Of a stretch of 64,000 bases of DNA, positions 48,865 to 57,232 are shown in pieces. Within the stretch, counting starts at the first letter, position 1. Every line of letters begins with the position of its first letter. Made by a program: the position numbers and the translations under genes. The stretch lies in the NCBI RefSeq assembly GCF_001613005.1, contig NZ_BDBN01000032.1:35785-99784 (forward strand), given 5' to 3'. The notes under the pieces were generated by a model. It ran no database searches and was not told where the DNA came from. It saw only the letters and a program-made list of their open reading frames with translations. Source of the stretch: Nocardia nova NBRC 15556 (GTDB lineage: Bacteria; Actinomycetota; Actinomycetes; Mycobacteriales; Mycobacteriaceae).

Positions 48865-50103
48865 ATGATCAATCTCGAACTCCCCAAGAAGCTGCGGGCC
48901 AGCGCCAACCAGGCCCACCAGGTCGCCGCCGAGATCTTCCGCCCCATCTCGCGCAAGTACGACCTGGGCGAGCACGAATACCCGGTGGAGCTCGACACCA
49001 TGGCAGCCATGGTGGAGGGCCTGGCCGACTCCGGCACCCAGGACATCTCCGGCGCCACCGGCGGCCGCAAGGCCAAGTCCGGTGAGGAGGCCGCCGACAG
49101 CCACTCCACCGAACTGCTCGGCAACAGCAACGGCGGCAACATGTCGGCTCTGCTGAATGCTCTCGAAACCTGCTGGGGCGACGTCGGTTTGATGCTGTCT
49201 ATCCCCTACCAGGGACTGGGCAACGCCGCGATCGCGGCGGTCGCCACCGACGAGCAGCTGGAGCGCTTCGGCAAGGTGTGGGCGGCGATGGCCATCACCG
49301 AACCGTCCTTCGGATCGGACTCCGCGGCCGTGTCGACCACCGCGGTGCTCGACGGTGACGAGTGGGTCCTCAACGGCACCAAGATCTTCGTGACCGCCGG
49401 CTCGCGCGCCACCCACATCGTGGTGTGGGCCTCGGTGGACAAGTCCAAGGGCCGCGCGGCGATCAAGTCGTTCGTGGTGCCGCGAGATGCCAAGGGCCTC
49501 ACCGTGGCTCGCCTCGAGCACAAGCTCGGCATCAAGGCCTCCGACACCGCCGAACTGCGCCTCGAGGATTGCCGCATTCCGGCCGACAACATCCTCGGCA
49601 GCCCGGAAGTCAACGTGGAGAAGGGTTTTGCCGGGGTCATGCAGACCTTCGACAACACCCGCCCGCTGGTGGCCGCGATGGCCATCGGCGTCGGCCGCGC
49701 CGCACTCGAGGAACTGCGCAAGATCCTCGAGGAGTCCGGCGTGGAGATCTCCTACGACATCCCCGCCAACAACCAGTCCGCCGCCGCCGCGGAATTCCTT
49801 CGCATGGAATCGGATTGGGAAGCCGCCTACCTGCTCGCCCTGCGCGCGGCGTGGATGGCCGACAACAAGAAGCCCAACTCCCTCGAAGCCTCCATGTCCA
49901 AGGCCAAGGCCGGGCGCATGGGCACCGACGTGACCCTGAAGGCCGTCGAACTGGCCGGCGCGGTGGGCTACTCCCAGCGCACCCTGCTGGAGAAGTGGAG
50001 CCGTGACTCGAAGATTCTCGACATCTTCGAAGGCACGCAGCAGATCCAGCAGCTGATCGTGGCGCGGCGGGTGCTCGAGCTGAGCAGCGCGCAGCTGAAG
50101 TAG
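48865..50103 (+). CDS. fadE23: acyl-CoA dehydrogenase FadE23
   Basis: A 412-residue acyl-CoA dehydrogenase 46 bases after fadE24, probably the other subunit of a heteromeric enzyme as described for several actinobacterial FadE pairs. It has MAITEPSFGSDSAAVSTTA (FAD site region) and ELAGAVGYSQRTLLEKWSRD, and it ends with SKILDIFEGTQQIQQLIVAR, the usual C-terminal FAD-binding motif. About 120 bases of its 3' end are duplicated at 51702-51822. Confidence 0.9.
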   Translation: MINLELPKKLRASANQAHQVAAEIFRPISRKYDLGEHEYPVELDTMAAMVEGLADSGTQDISGATGGRKAKSGEEAADSHSTELLGNSNGGNMSALLNALETCWGDVGLMLSIPYQGLGNAAIAAVATDEQLERFGKVWAAMAITEPSFGSDSAAVSTTAVLDGDEWVLNGTKIFVTAGSRATHIVVWASVDKSKGRAAIKSFVVPRDAKGLTVARLEHKLGIKASDTAELRLEDCRIPADNILGSPEVNVEKGFAGVMQTFDNTRPLVAAMAIGVGRAALEELRKILEESGVEISYDIPANNQSAAAAEFLRMESDWEAAYLLALRAAWMADNKKPNSLEASMSKAKAGRMGTDVTLKAVELAGAVGYSQRTLLEKWSRDSKILDIFEGTQQIQQLIVARRVLELSSAQLK

Positions 50104-50231
50104 GTTGCGGGACAACGGAAAACCGGTGCGGGTTCGCTTCATCACTCGCACCGATTCTTTCACCTCCGGCGTTTTCCAAGGCGGGGTTGGAACAGAAGCC
50201 GGATAAGCCGGGAAACCGGCCCGGCAAAGGA

Positions 50232-50263
50232 CTGACCGCCGGTAGTGAGCTACCGGCGGTCAG
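50232..50263. terminator. 14-bp perfect hairpin between converging genes
   Basis: CTGACCGCCGGTAG pairs fully with CTACCGGCGGTCAG around the tetraloop TGAG. It lies between fadE23 (+) and the 30-residue ORF (-) and is probably a two-way terminator, though without a T-run. Confidence 0.6.
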
Positions 50264-50283
50264 CAACCTGTCACACGCCGCCG

Positions 50284-50376
50284 TCAGTGGACGCCGAGGT
50301 CGATTCCGAACATCAGCTCAATCCACCGCAGAGCGGCAGTAAAGGCGACACTGGTATCGAGTCCGAATGAACCCAT
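50284..50376 (-). CDS. 30-residue hydrophobic peptide ORF
   Basis: A tiny ORF beginning MGSFGLDTSVAFTAALRWIE and ending in LGVH. An AAGGAGATGAGGACG stretch puts a good ribosome site eight bases before the ATG. Fourteen or so central residues are hydrophobic, so the product could be a membrane-associated microprotein. It sits at the start of the inserted segment downstream of fadE23. Coding status is inferred from the ribosome site only. Confidence 0.4.
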   Translation of the reverse strand: MGSFGLDTSVAFTAALRWIELMFGIDLGVH

Positions 50377-50688
50377 CGTCCTCATCTCCTTCAAATGGAT
50401 TCTTTCTGATTCCCGACCCGATCGATGGCTACCACCCCCTGGTAGCAACGAAACACAAAAAGCAAACAAAAATCGACATAATCGCTGGTCAAAAGACCAG
50501 TTACCTTGCCGAGGTCCCGCCGATGCGGTCTACCGACGTGGGCGTCCTTCGGCCGCGTGGCCCTGGTGGTGGTCGGCCCTGCATTGTGTTCCCGCGCCCC
50601 TCCAGCCTCGAGGGCGCTACGCGTCACTACGTGATGGGCATTCGCCCACCCCTGTACGCATACCGACCACCACCAAGGCCAAACAACG
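50377..50688. other. intergenic region with multiple hairpins, no gene
   Basis: No gene is supported. Two short perfect hairpins (50428-50446, 7 bp; 50485-50500, 6 bp with AAAA loop) precede the large structured element at 50559-50680. The region is 3' of the CPT-like gene and 5' of the 30-residue ORF. Confidence 0.5.
50559..50680. ncRNA. candidate multi-stem structured RNA or MITE-like element
   Basis: An 18-base outer stem (50559-50576 with 50663-50680, one mismatch) encloses three smaller hairpins. They are GCGCCC/GGGCGC (50594-50599 with 50612-50617), TCAC-tac-GTGA (50624-50634), and TGGGC-attc-GCCCA (50635-50648). A closed stem around a multi-branch loop is the shape of a structured RNA. 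An 18-bp terminal inverted repeat could also mark a non-autonomous transposable element. Confidence 0.45.
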
Positions 50689-51291
50689 TCACTGGCCGGC
50701 AGTCTGCTCTCGATGCAGTACAACTCGGGCCAGTTCGGCGGGCGTCGCAGTAGTCGTGTCGACAATCATGTCGTAGGGGAAACCGTGATCGTGCACTGTG
50801 GCCAGATGGCCTCGCGCCAACCCGATCGTTTTGCCACGAACCAGTTCCCGCTGCTCGGCGACAGCGAGCGGACAGGTGACACCGACCAGTTGAACATGCA
50901 GGCCGGCCAATTCATCCAGCCATATCGGCAGCAGATCCGGGGAAAGCAACATCTCGTCTATGACCAGATGATCACCACCCCGAGCGAATTCAGCAGCCGC
51001 AGCACACTCCGACCGCAGCATGCGGTACCCGACCTGGCCGTAACGGACGACCAGCACCGAATGACCGTCTGCATCCTGGCCAGTCCGGTCGTACCAGAAA
51101 CCGTCGCGACTAAGCCGGCCGTCGCGCCCACCACCCCAGTTCGGCGGCACCAGACTGAACAGGGTGTCGATCCCCCAGTAGACGAACGGGACGTCACTCT
51201 CATCCTGGATGGCCCGCGCCAACGTGGTCTTTCCCGCGCACGACGTGCCGTTGAGGAAAATCACCCGCGAAGGACGCTCAACGCTCCGCAT
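50689..51291 (-). CDS. chloramphenicol phosphotransferase-like kinase
   Basis: A 200-residue P-loop kinase of the CPT family. It begins RVIFLNGTSCAGKTTLARAI (Walker A GTSCAGKT) followed by VPFVYWGIDTLFSLVPPNW, which is characteristic of the Streptomyces chloramphenicol 3-O-phosphotransferase group. Later comes DHLVIDEMLLSPDLLPIWLD. Many family members are not resistance enzymes, so the substrate is left open. It lies inside the 1.6-kb segment flanked by fadE23 3'-end copies. Confidence 0.85.
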   Translation of the reverse strand: MRSVERPSRVIFLNGTSCAGKTTLARAIQDESDVPFVYWGIDTLFSLVPPNWGGGRDGRLSRDGFWYDRTGQDADGHSVLVVRYGQVGYRMLRSECAAAAEFARGGDHLVIDEMLLSPDLLPIWLDELAGLHVQLVGVTCPLAVAEQRELVRGKTIGLARGHLATVHDHGFPYDMIVDTTTATPAELARVVLHREQTAGQ

Positions 51292-51440
51292 CCACCCACG
51301 TTATCCGATCGCTTTCGCGTCAACCCGAGAGCCGGCGACAAAGACCACCGCACACAGCGACAACCACGATCCGCCGTCCCAATGCGGCGCAGCACTCAGG
51401 ACCACCAGGTGCTGTATCGGCGATCCTTCTTTCCAGCTCA

Positions 51441-51662
51441 GTGGCACCACGGTGTGATTCGATCCGCTTGGCGATCGACGACTTCGGCCGCGGCGAAATC
51501 GAGGCCGCGATGCTGCATGCGTGTAACGCCGTCGACGGCACCGCCGAGAAGGTATATCCCACAAGACAAGTCGGTGACCGGTTCACCGCGCTGATTCGCG
51601 ACAACGACGACATCTTCGGTCCGATGGCCATCAGAGGGGTGAACACCGCAGCGACCCGCTGA
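51441..51662 (+). pseudogene. truncated conserved hypothetical gene (73 residues)
   Basis: The frame reads IRLAIDDFGRGEIEAAMLHA, then CNAVDGTAEKVYPTRQVGDR and FGPMAIRGVNTAATR, which looks like the N-terminal part of a conserved actinobacterial protein ('HACNAVDGT' type). It stops at 51662, shortly before the duplicated fadE23 fragment begins, and has no clear ribosome site. I read it as a fragment truncated by the same rearrangement. Confidence 0.45.
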
Positions 51663-51701
51663 ACACGATCTTTGCGCTCATTGCTGTCGCAGTCGTTGAG
51701 C

Positions 51702-51822
51702 CGAAAGATTCTGGACATCTTCGAAGGCACGCAGCAGATTCAGCAGCTGATCGTGGCCCGGCGGGTGCTGGAGCTGAGCAACGCGCAGCTGAAGTAGGTT
51801 GCGGGACAACGGAAAACCGATG
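51702..51822 (+). pseudogene. duplicated fadE23 3'-end fragment
   Basis: This stretch encodes KILDIFEGTQQIQQLIVARR, then VLELSNAQLK and a stop. It continues with the same 3' flank (GGTTGCGGGACAACGGAAAA) as the real fadE23 end near 50010-50125. The few differences are mostly silent. It is a partial copy, not a gene, and marks the right edge of a 1.6-kb inserted or duplicated segment. Confidence 0.85.
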
Positions 51823-51880
51823 GGGGTCCGACTCGCACCGGTTCACCGATCGGCCCTACACCGGACCGGCCGACGGCCGG

Positions 51881-51976
51881 TTACCGCTTGGAGAAGCGGC
51901 CGGTCAGGTAGGTCGTCACGATGACCATGATCGTGAGGAGGAGAGCGATCAGGACTGCGGCGGTCGGCCAGTTCAT
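51881..51976 (-). CDS. 31-residue single-helix membrane peptide
   Basis: A small ORF reading MNWPTAAVLIALLLTIMVIV followed by TTYLTGRFSKR. It is a single membrane helix with a basic cytoplasmic end. GGGAGGATGACACC precedes the ATG. It resembles the many single-span microproteins of actinobacteria. It lies just downstream of the fadE23 fragment and has no clear operon partner. Confidence 0.55.
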   Translation of the reverse strand: MNWPTAAVLIALLLTIMVIVTTYLTGRFSKR

Positions 51977-52112
51977 GGTGTCATCCTCCCTTGCGGCACT
52001 GCCGCTCCTCGGTGTACACCTTCGACGGTAGGGCGCTGACGGTTCCCGATCCCGTGCCGTAGGTCCCGTTCGAGGCGCTGGAGGTCACCCCGAGCGAAGG
52101 ACCGAGGTCGAT

Positions 52113-53000
52113 TCACGCCGTCGGCTGGGCCGGCCTGCCTTCCACCTCGGCGAGGAAGCCGGTCAGCTCGGCGTGGAACGCGTCCCACTGCTCGGCGAAG
52201 CACAGGTGCGAGGCGTCCTCGACGGTCACCATTCGCGAGCCGGGGATGCGGCGGCGCATATCCTCGAGATGCGCCGGACGGCATTCGTCGTGCCGGCCGC
52301 CGATCAACAGGGTGGGCACGCCGATTTCCCCCAGCCGTTCGGTGACGTCCCACTCTTTCAACGAACCGGTCACGGTGAACTCGCTGGGTCCGATCATGGT
52401 GTGGTAAACCTCGTAACCCGCTGCCGCGTACGCACGTTCGAGCCCGACCGGCCACGGCCGCAGCCGGCACACATGCTTGCGATAGAAGCCGAGCGTCGCG
52501 GCCTGATACTCCGGGCACCCGGTGAACCCGCTCGCCTCGTGCCGCCGGATCGTCTCTCGCACCTCGGCCGGCTCCTCCTCGAGCAGTTCCGCGCAGTCCC
52601 TCGACCACCGCGGCATACTTGCCGGAGCACCGACCAGCACCAGACTGTCCAGTGCCGGCGGCCGGTCGAGCGTGTACTGCAGGGCCAGCATCCCGCCCCA
52701 CGAATTGCCGAGCAGATGGACGCGCTCCAAGCCCAGCGCCGCACGCACGGCCACGAGTTCCGCGACGAACCGGTCCACGGTCCACAGCGAGGTATCGCTC
52801 GGCCGATCGGAATTGCCGCAGCCGAGCTGGTCGTAGAAGACGACCCGGCGCTCACCGGCTATCTGCGCCAGCGCCTCCAGATAATCGTGCGGAAAGCCCG
52901 GCCCCCCGTGCAGGCACAGGAGCGGAGTTCCGTTCTCGCCGAGCGACCGATACCAGACGCGCCCGCCGGGAACGTCGATACGACCTTCTTCCGAACGCAT
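52113..53000 (-). CDS. alpha/beta hydrolase, proline iminopeptidase-like
   Basis: A 295-residue hydrolase. The oxyanion motif LLCLHGGPGFPHDYLEAL, the YDQLGCGNSDRP loop and the nucleophile elbow LLGNSWGGMLAL are those of S33 proline iminopeptidases and related amidases. The acid is probably in IGGRHDECRPAHL and the His in VEDASHLCFAEQ. The ATG at 53000 has AGAGGAGTGG upstream; the longer frame lacks a site. The substrate is unknown. Confidence 0.9.
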   Translation of the reverse strand: MRSEEGRIDVPGGRVWYRSLGENGTPLLCLHGGPGFPHDYLEALAQIAGERRVVFYDQLGCGNSDRPSDTSLWTVDRFVAELVAVRAALGLERVHLLGNSWGGMLALQYTLDRPPALDSLVLVGAPASMPRWSRDCAELLEEEPAEVRETIRRHEASGFTGCPEYQAATLGFYRKHVCRLRPWPVGLERAYAAAGYEVYHTMIGPSEFTVTGSLKEWDVTERLGEIGVPTLLIGGRHDECRPAHLEDMRRRIPGSRMVTVEDASHLCFAEQWDAFHAELTGFLAEVEGRPAQPTA

Positions 53001-53176
53001 ATCCACTCCTCTCGAACGGGTAGCGCGTGGACATATCCGAGATAACCACGCCGGCGAATTACTAGCGACGCGGTTCCACAACCGAGGCCAATTCGTTGGC
53101 AACAATGGTCTGGCGTGGTGCGTCGATGCATCCGCGGATTGCACGGGTGCGGGTGATCGCCGTCCCCGCTCGATCG

Positions 53177-54073
53177 CTATCGACTGATCCGGCGACGTAC
53201 CCCCAGCGTGGCGAGTTTGTCAGGGTTGCGGATGGCGTAGAAGTTGGCGATTCTGCCGTCGACGACTTCGAGTAGGTAGACGCCTACCAGGTGGTCGTCG
53301 GCGTAGGCGGCGATGGCGGGCGCGTTGTTGCAGTTGACCGCGTCCATTCGCAAGTTCGGCATCTCGCGGGCCTTTCCGAACAGTTCGGCCAGGTATCGGG
53401 CGACATGGTGTGCGCCTACGACAGGGCGGCGGGCCGCGATGACCTTGCCCCCGCTGTCGGCGGTGAAGGTGACATCGGGAGCGAGCAGTGACAGTAGAGC
53501 CTCCGGATCGCCGGTGACGGCGGCGATGAGGAACTGCTCGGTGATCTGCTCGAGCTCCGAGGTTGCGACCGAGTCGAAGCGTTTGCGGCGCGCCTGCACG
53601 TGGGCGCGGGCGCGGTGTGCGACCTGGCGTACTGTCCTCACGGATTTGCCTACGGCGGAGGCGATTTCGCCGTAGTCGAAGCCGAAGACCTCGCGCAGCA
53701 CGAAGACCGCGCGCTCATCCGGACTCAGAGTTTCCAGCACGATGAGCATCGCCATGGATACCGATTCGGCGAGGACCAGGTCGGCCGACGCGTCGGTGTC
53801 GTCCAGCAACAGCGGTTCGGGCAGCCAGGGGCCGACGTAGTCCTCGCGGCGGCGGGTGCGGGATCGGAGGGCATTGAGCGCTTGCCGGGTGACCAGGCGC
53901 GCGAGATACGGCTTGGTGTCGCGCACGGTGGACAGATCCACTTGCGCCCAGCGCAGATAACTGTCCTGTAGCACGTCGTCGGATTCGCTTGCCGCGCCGA
54001 GAATTTCGTAGGCGATCGTGAACAGCAGCGGTCGCAAGCCGGTGAAGCGCTCGGCATGTTCGTCGGTCGTCAT
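53177..54073 (-). CDS. ECF41-family RNA polymerase sigma factor (SigJ-like)
   Basis: A 298-residue ECF sigma factor of the ECF41 group, which includes mycobacterial SigJ. Sigma2 lies at about 10-75 (YEILGAASESDDVLQDSYLR). The linker carries the group's WLPEPLLLDD motif, and sigma4 is VFVLREVFGFDYGEIASAVG. A fused C-terminal SnoaL-like domain (about 180-298), with the family's closing RNPDKL motif, controls activity in place of a separate anti-sigma factor. It overlaps the oxidoreductase gene (ATGA), the expected partner type for ECF41. Confidence 0.92.
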   Translation of the reverse strand: MTTDEHAERFTGLRPLLFTIAYEILGAASESDDVLQDSYLRWAQVDLSTVRDTKPYLARLVTRQALNALRSRTRRREDYVGPWLPEPLLLDDTDASADLVLAESVSMAMLIVLETLSPDERAVFVLREVFGFDYGEIASAVGKSVRTVRQVAHRARAHVQARRKRFDSVATSELEQITEQFLIAAVTGDPEALLSLLAPDVTFTADSGGKVIAARRPVVGAHHVARYLAELFGKAREMPNLRMDAVNCNNAPAIAAYADDHLVGVYLLEVVDGRIANFYAIRNPDKLATLGVRRRISR

Positions 54074-55257
54074 GCGGACCTCTCCACTCGTTCGGAGGAG
54101 ACCGGCTGCGTCGGCCGCGGGCCGCCCTTGACCCAGACCAGGGACCCCGGCTTGCGCGCCTCGCGGCGAATTTTGCGCACCCCGAGGTCGCAGGTCATTT
54201 CCTTGATCCTGGCACCGGGGCGGCCACCGATGTAGAGGTTCACGGGTATATCGTCACGGCGCGCCAGCTGACGGATGCCGACGCGACGGCCCAGGCTGAT
54301 GCAGGTCCCGGTCAGGGCCAGGTCGATCGTTGGGGGCTCGGTCCCCGCGATATGAGCGAGGACGGTGTCGGCGGCGTGAGCTCCGAGCGGTCCGGCCGCC
54401 TGGCAGCTCATTCGCAGCGGCTGCCCGGAGGGCGCCGCAGCGTCGCCCGTCGCGACGATGCGTTCGTCGTCGAGGCTGGTCAGCGTCTCGTCGGTCAGCA
54501 ACCGGCCGAGTTCGTCGGTTCGCAACCCGCTCGCGGCCGCCAACTCGGGTACGCCGAAGCCCGTCGTCCAGATGGTGAGGGCGCTGGGACGTACGCCACC
54601 ATCGGCAAAGACCACCGCGTCCGAGCGGACCTCGCTCACCCGTTTGCCCGCGAGCACGGTGACACCGTGGCGGGCCAGCCACTTGCCGACGTATCGGCGT
54701 CCCGGCGCACCCAGCGACGGCATCGCGGTCTCGCCGCAGACCAGCGTGACGACCCGTCCCTGTTCGGCGAGTTCCGCGGCGGTCTCGATACCTGTCGGCC
54801 CGCTGCCGACCACCGTGATCGGAGCAGTGGAGGACAGCCGGTCCAACTCGGTGCGCACCCGCTGCGCGGATTCCAATTCCGCTACCGGGAAGGCGAGTTC
54901 GGGCGCGCCGGGCACCGACGACGGTATCGCAGACGCACTGCCGACCGCGTAGACGACGTGGTCGTAGTCCACGGCGCGGCCCGACGCCAGCCGGACGACC
55001 CGGGCTGCCGTGTCGATGCGCGTAGCTCTGTCGACGACCAATTCGATGCCCGCACCGAGCAGCGTGCCGTAGTCGACCGTGGCGGCACCGGTACCGGCCA
55101 CGAACTGATGCAGCCGGACCCGATCGACGAATTCCGGACGCGGATTGACCAGCGTGATATGGACATCGGTACGGATCCGCAGATGGTTGGCGGCAACCGT
55201 TCCGGCGTAACCGCCACCGATGACGACGATCCTGTGGTGTGTGTTGTGTTCGGTCAT
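54070..55257 (-). CDS. FAD-dependent NAD(P)H oxidoreductase, ECF41 partner
   Basis: A 395-residue pyridine-nucleotide oxidoreductase of the NDH-2/AIF type. The FAD site is IVVIGGGYAGTVAANHLRI, the NAD(P)H site is ITVVGSGPTGIETAAELAE, and the second FAD motif is RIVATGDAAAPSG. Start is the ATG at 55257. It is upstream of and coupled to the ECF41 sigma factor; such oxidoreductases or carboxymuconolactone-type proteins are the usual ECF41 targets. Its role may be redox protection. Confidence 0.88.
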   Translation of the reverse strand: MTEHNTHHRIVVIGGGYAGTVAANHLRIRTDVHITLVNPRPEFVDRVRLHQFVAGTGAATVDYGTLLGAGIELVVDRATRIDTAARVVRLASGRAVDYDHVVYAVGSASAIPSSVPGAPELAFPVAELESAQRVRTELDRLSSTAPITVVGSGPTGIETAAELAEQGRVVTLVCGETAMPSLGAPGRRYVGKWLARHGVTVLAGKRVSEVRSDAVVFADGGVRPSALTIWTTGFGVPELAAASGLRTDELGRLLTDETLTSLDDERIVATGDAAAPSGQPLRMSCQAAGPLGAHAADTVLAHIAGTEPPTIDLALTGTCISLGRRVGIRQLARRDDIPVNLYIGGRPGARIKEMTCDLGVRKIRREARKPGSLVWVKGGPRPTQPVSSERVERSA

Positions 55258-55353
55258 GCTCTCGGGACACCGCCGGCGCGCGAAACATGACACCCGACGC
55301 TATGGCGTGCGTCACACGTCGCCACCCACAATCGAGGCCAAGCTGTTGACCGG

Positions 55354-55375
55354 AAGTGTGTACCAAGTCACACTT
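55354..55375. promoter_or_regulatory. operator-like dyad before the first acyl-CoA synthetase
   Basis: AAGTGTG-taccaagt-CACACTT is a perfect 7-bp dyad 52 bases upstream of the GTG start at 55427 and within the divergent promoter of the oxidoreductase-sigma operon. It could bind a TetR- or GntR-type regulator not present here. Confidence 0.5.
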
Positions 55376-55426
55376 GCGGCTGCTACCGTCCCCAGCACGC
55401 GATCGGGTCGTGTGGAGGTGGTTGAC

Positions 55427-57088
55427 GTGGGCGTCGGTATCGGGTCGATTCTGCAGGGGGTGCAGCGCAAGGCGGTCGAGGTGACCGAGGCCGTGCGGGC
55501 GCTGAATGTGCTGCGGGAGCGCGGTTTGATCGACCCGCGCAATCTGGGTGAGACGGTGTTGTCGGCGAAGGAGGGGCGCCGGCTCGGACCGCAGGCGACG
55601 ATGGTCCGGCATGCCGCGCGGATGTGGCCGCAGCGGCCCGCGCTGGTCGACGAGCACGGGAGTATGACCTTCCGCGAACTCGACGACAACTCCACGCGGC
55701 TGGCCCGCGGCCTGCAATCGCTCGGCGTCGAACCCGGAACGGTGATCGGCATTCTCGCGCGCGATCATCGCGGACTGCTGCTGGCGATGGCGGCCGCCGG
55801 GAAGGCCGGGGCACGGCTGGCGCTGATGAACACCGGCTTCGCGAAACCTCAGTTCGCGCAGGTCTGCGAGCGCGAGCACGTGAAGGTGGTGCTGCACGAC
55901 AGTGAATTCGTCGGCCTGCTCGACGCGCTGCCGCCGGAGCTGCCGCGGGTGATCACCTGGGTCGACGACGGCGCCGAATTGCCCACGGGCGCAATAACGA
56001 TCGAGGAATTGATCGCGGCCCATCCACCGACCGAGCTGCCGCTGCCGGCCAAGCCGGGCGGCTTCGTGATCCTCACCAGCGGCACCACCGGCCTGCCGAA
56101 AGGCGCTCCCCGGGAGGCGGTTTCGCCGATCGCCTCGGCACAGATCACCGATCGGATCCCGTTCCCGGCGCAGGGCACGATGCTCATCGTCTCGCCGATC
56201 TTCCACAGCACGGGCCAGGCCACCTGGCTGATCGCCACCGCGCTGGGCGCGACGACGGTGATGATGCGCCGCTTCGACGCCGAGCGGACCCTGGCCCTGA
56301 TCGCCGAACACGAGGTCGACCTGCTGGTCGCGGTGCCGACGATGCTGCATCGGATGGTCGAACTCGATCCGGCCGTGCGCGAGCGGTACGACCTGTCCTC
56401 ACTGCGATCCATCGTGCTGGCGGGATCGGCGCTGTCCCCGGAATTGACCGTGCGCGCCACCGAGGCGTTCGGCCCGGTGCTCTACAACCTCTACGGCTCC
56501 ACCGAATGCGCGGTGGCGACGGTGGCCCAGCCGGCCGATCTGGCCCTCGCCCCGGGCACGGCCGGCCGCGCGCCCGTCACCTGCGAGGTGGCGTTGTTCG
56601 ACGAGAACGGCAAGCGTGTGCACGGCGCGAATGTCAAGGGGCGCATATTCATTCGGTCCGGCGCACCCTTCGGGGGATATACCGACGGCCGGCACAAGCA
56701 GATCATCGACGGCTACATGTCCTCCGGCGACGTCGGCCACTTCGACGAGCACGGGCTGCTGTTCGTCGACGGCCGCGACGACGACATGATCGTCTCCGGC
56801 GGCGAGAACGTCTTCCCACAGGAGGTCGAGAACCTGCTGCTGGAGCGGGCGGACATCTTCGACGCCGCGGTGGTCGGCGTGGACGACGTGGAATTCGGCA
56901 AACGCCTGCGCGCCTTCGTCGTGCCCGAGCCCGGCGCGACCCTGGATCCGGACGAGATCAAGGCCTACGTCAAGGGCACCCTGGCCCGCTACAAAGTGCC
57001 TCGTGACGTGGTGTTCCTCGACGATCTGCCGCGCAACGCCACCGGCAAGCTGCTGCGCCGTGCACTGGTGGAATACCAGATCACATAA
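55427..57088 (+). CDS. fatty acyl-CoA synthetase (FadD type), copy 1
   Basis: A 553-residue AMP-forming acyl-CoA synthetase. The ATP-binding P-loop is ILTSGTTGLPKGAP, then LYNLYGSTECAVATV, GYMSSGDVGHFDEHGLLFVD and the hinge/A8 DGRDDDMIVSGGENVFPQEV. The catalytic Lys lies near the end (LPRNATGKLLRRALV). It starts at a GTG with GGAGGTGG upstream. It activates fatty acids (or aryl/steroid side-chain acids) for oxidation or lipid synthesis. It is a close paralogue of the next gene. Confidence 0.92.
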   Translation: MGVGIGSILQGVQRKAVEVTEAVRALNVLRERGLIDPRNLGETVLSAKEGRRLGPQATMVRHAARMWPQRPALVDEHGSMTFRELDDNSTRLARGLQSLGVEPGTVIGILARDHRGLLLAMAAAGKAGARLALMNTGFAKPQFAQVCEREHVKVVLHDSEFVGLLDALPPELPRVITWVDDGAELPTGAITIEELIAAHPPTELPLPAKPGGFVILTSGTTGLPKGAPREAVSPIASAQITDRIPFPAQGTMLIVSPIFHSTGQATWLIATALGATTVMMRRFDAERTLALIAEHEVDLLVAVPTMLHRMVELDPAVRERYDLSSLRSIVLAGSALSPELTVRATEAFGPVLYNLYGSTECAVATVAQPADLALAPGTAGRAPVTCEVALFDENGKRVHGANVKGRIFIRSGAPFGGYTDGRHKQIIDGYMSSGDVGHFDEHGLLFVDGRDDDMIVSGGENVFPQEVENLLLERADIFDAAVVGVDDVEFGKRLRAFVVPEPGATLDPDEIKAYVKGTLARYKVPRDVVFLDDLPRNATGKLLRRALVEYQIT

Positions 57089-57232
57089 CCGGTCACCCGA
57101 CCAGTTGTACGGTACCGTCGGTTACAGAGACGCGAACCACACCCGCGTGCCCCTGCTTGCTAGGGTTGGCAGGCACTGGATCTCGATGTTGCGGTCCCGC
57201 CTGCCTGGCGGAATCCGCGGAAGGTTGTACCT

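Noticed and set aside
54254..56350. Long - strand open frame covering the oxidoreductase and FadD genes
   Set aside because: It spans two real genes in other frames and reads as Arg/His-rich shadow.
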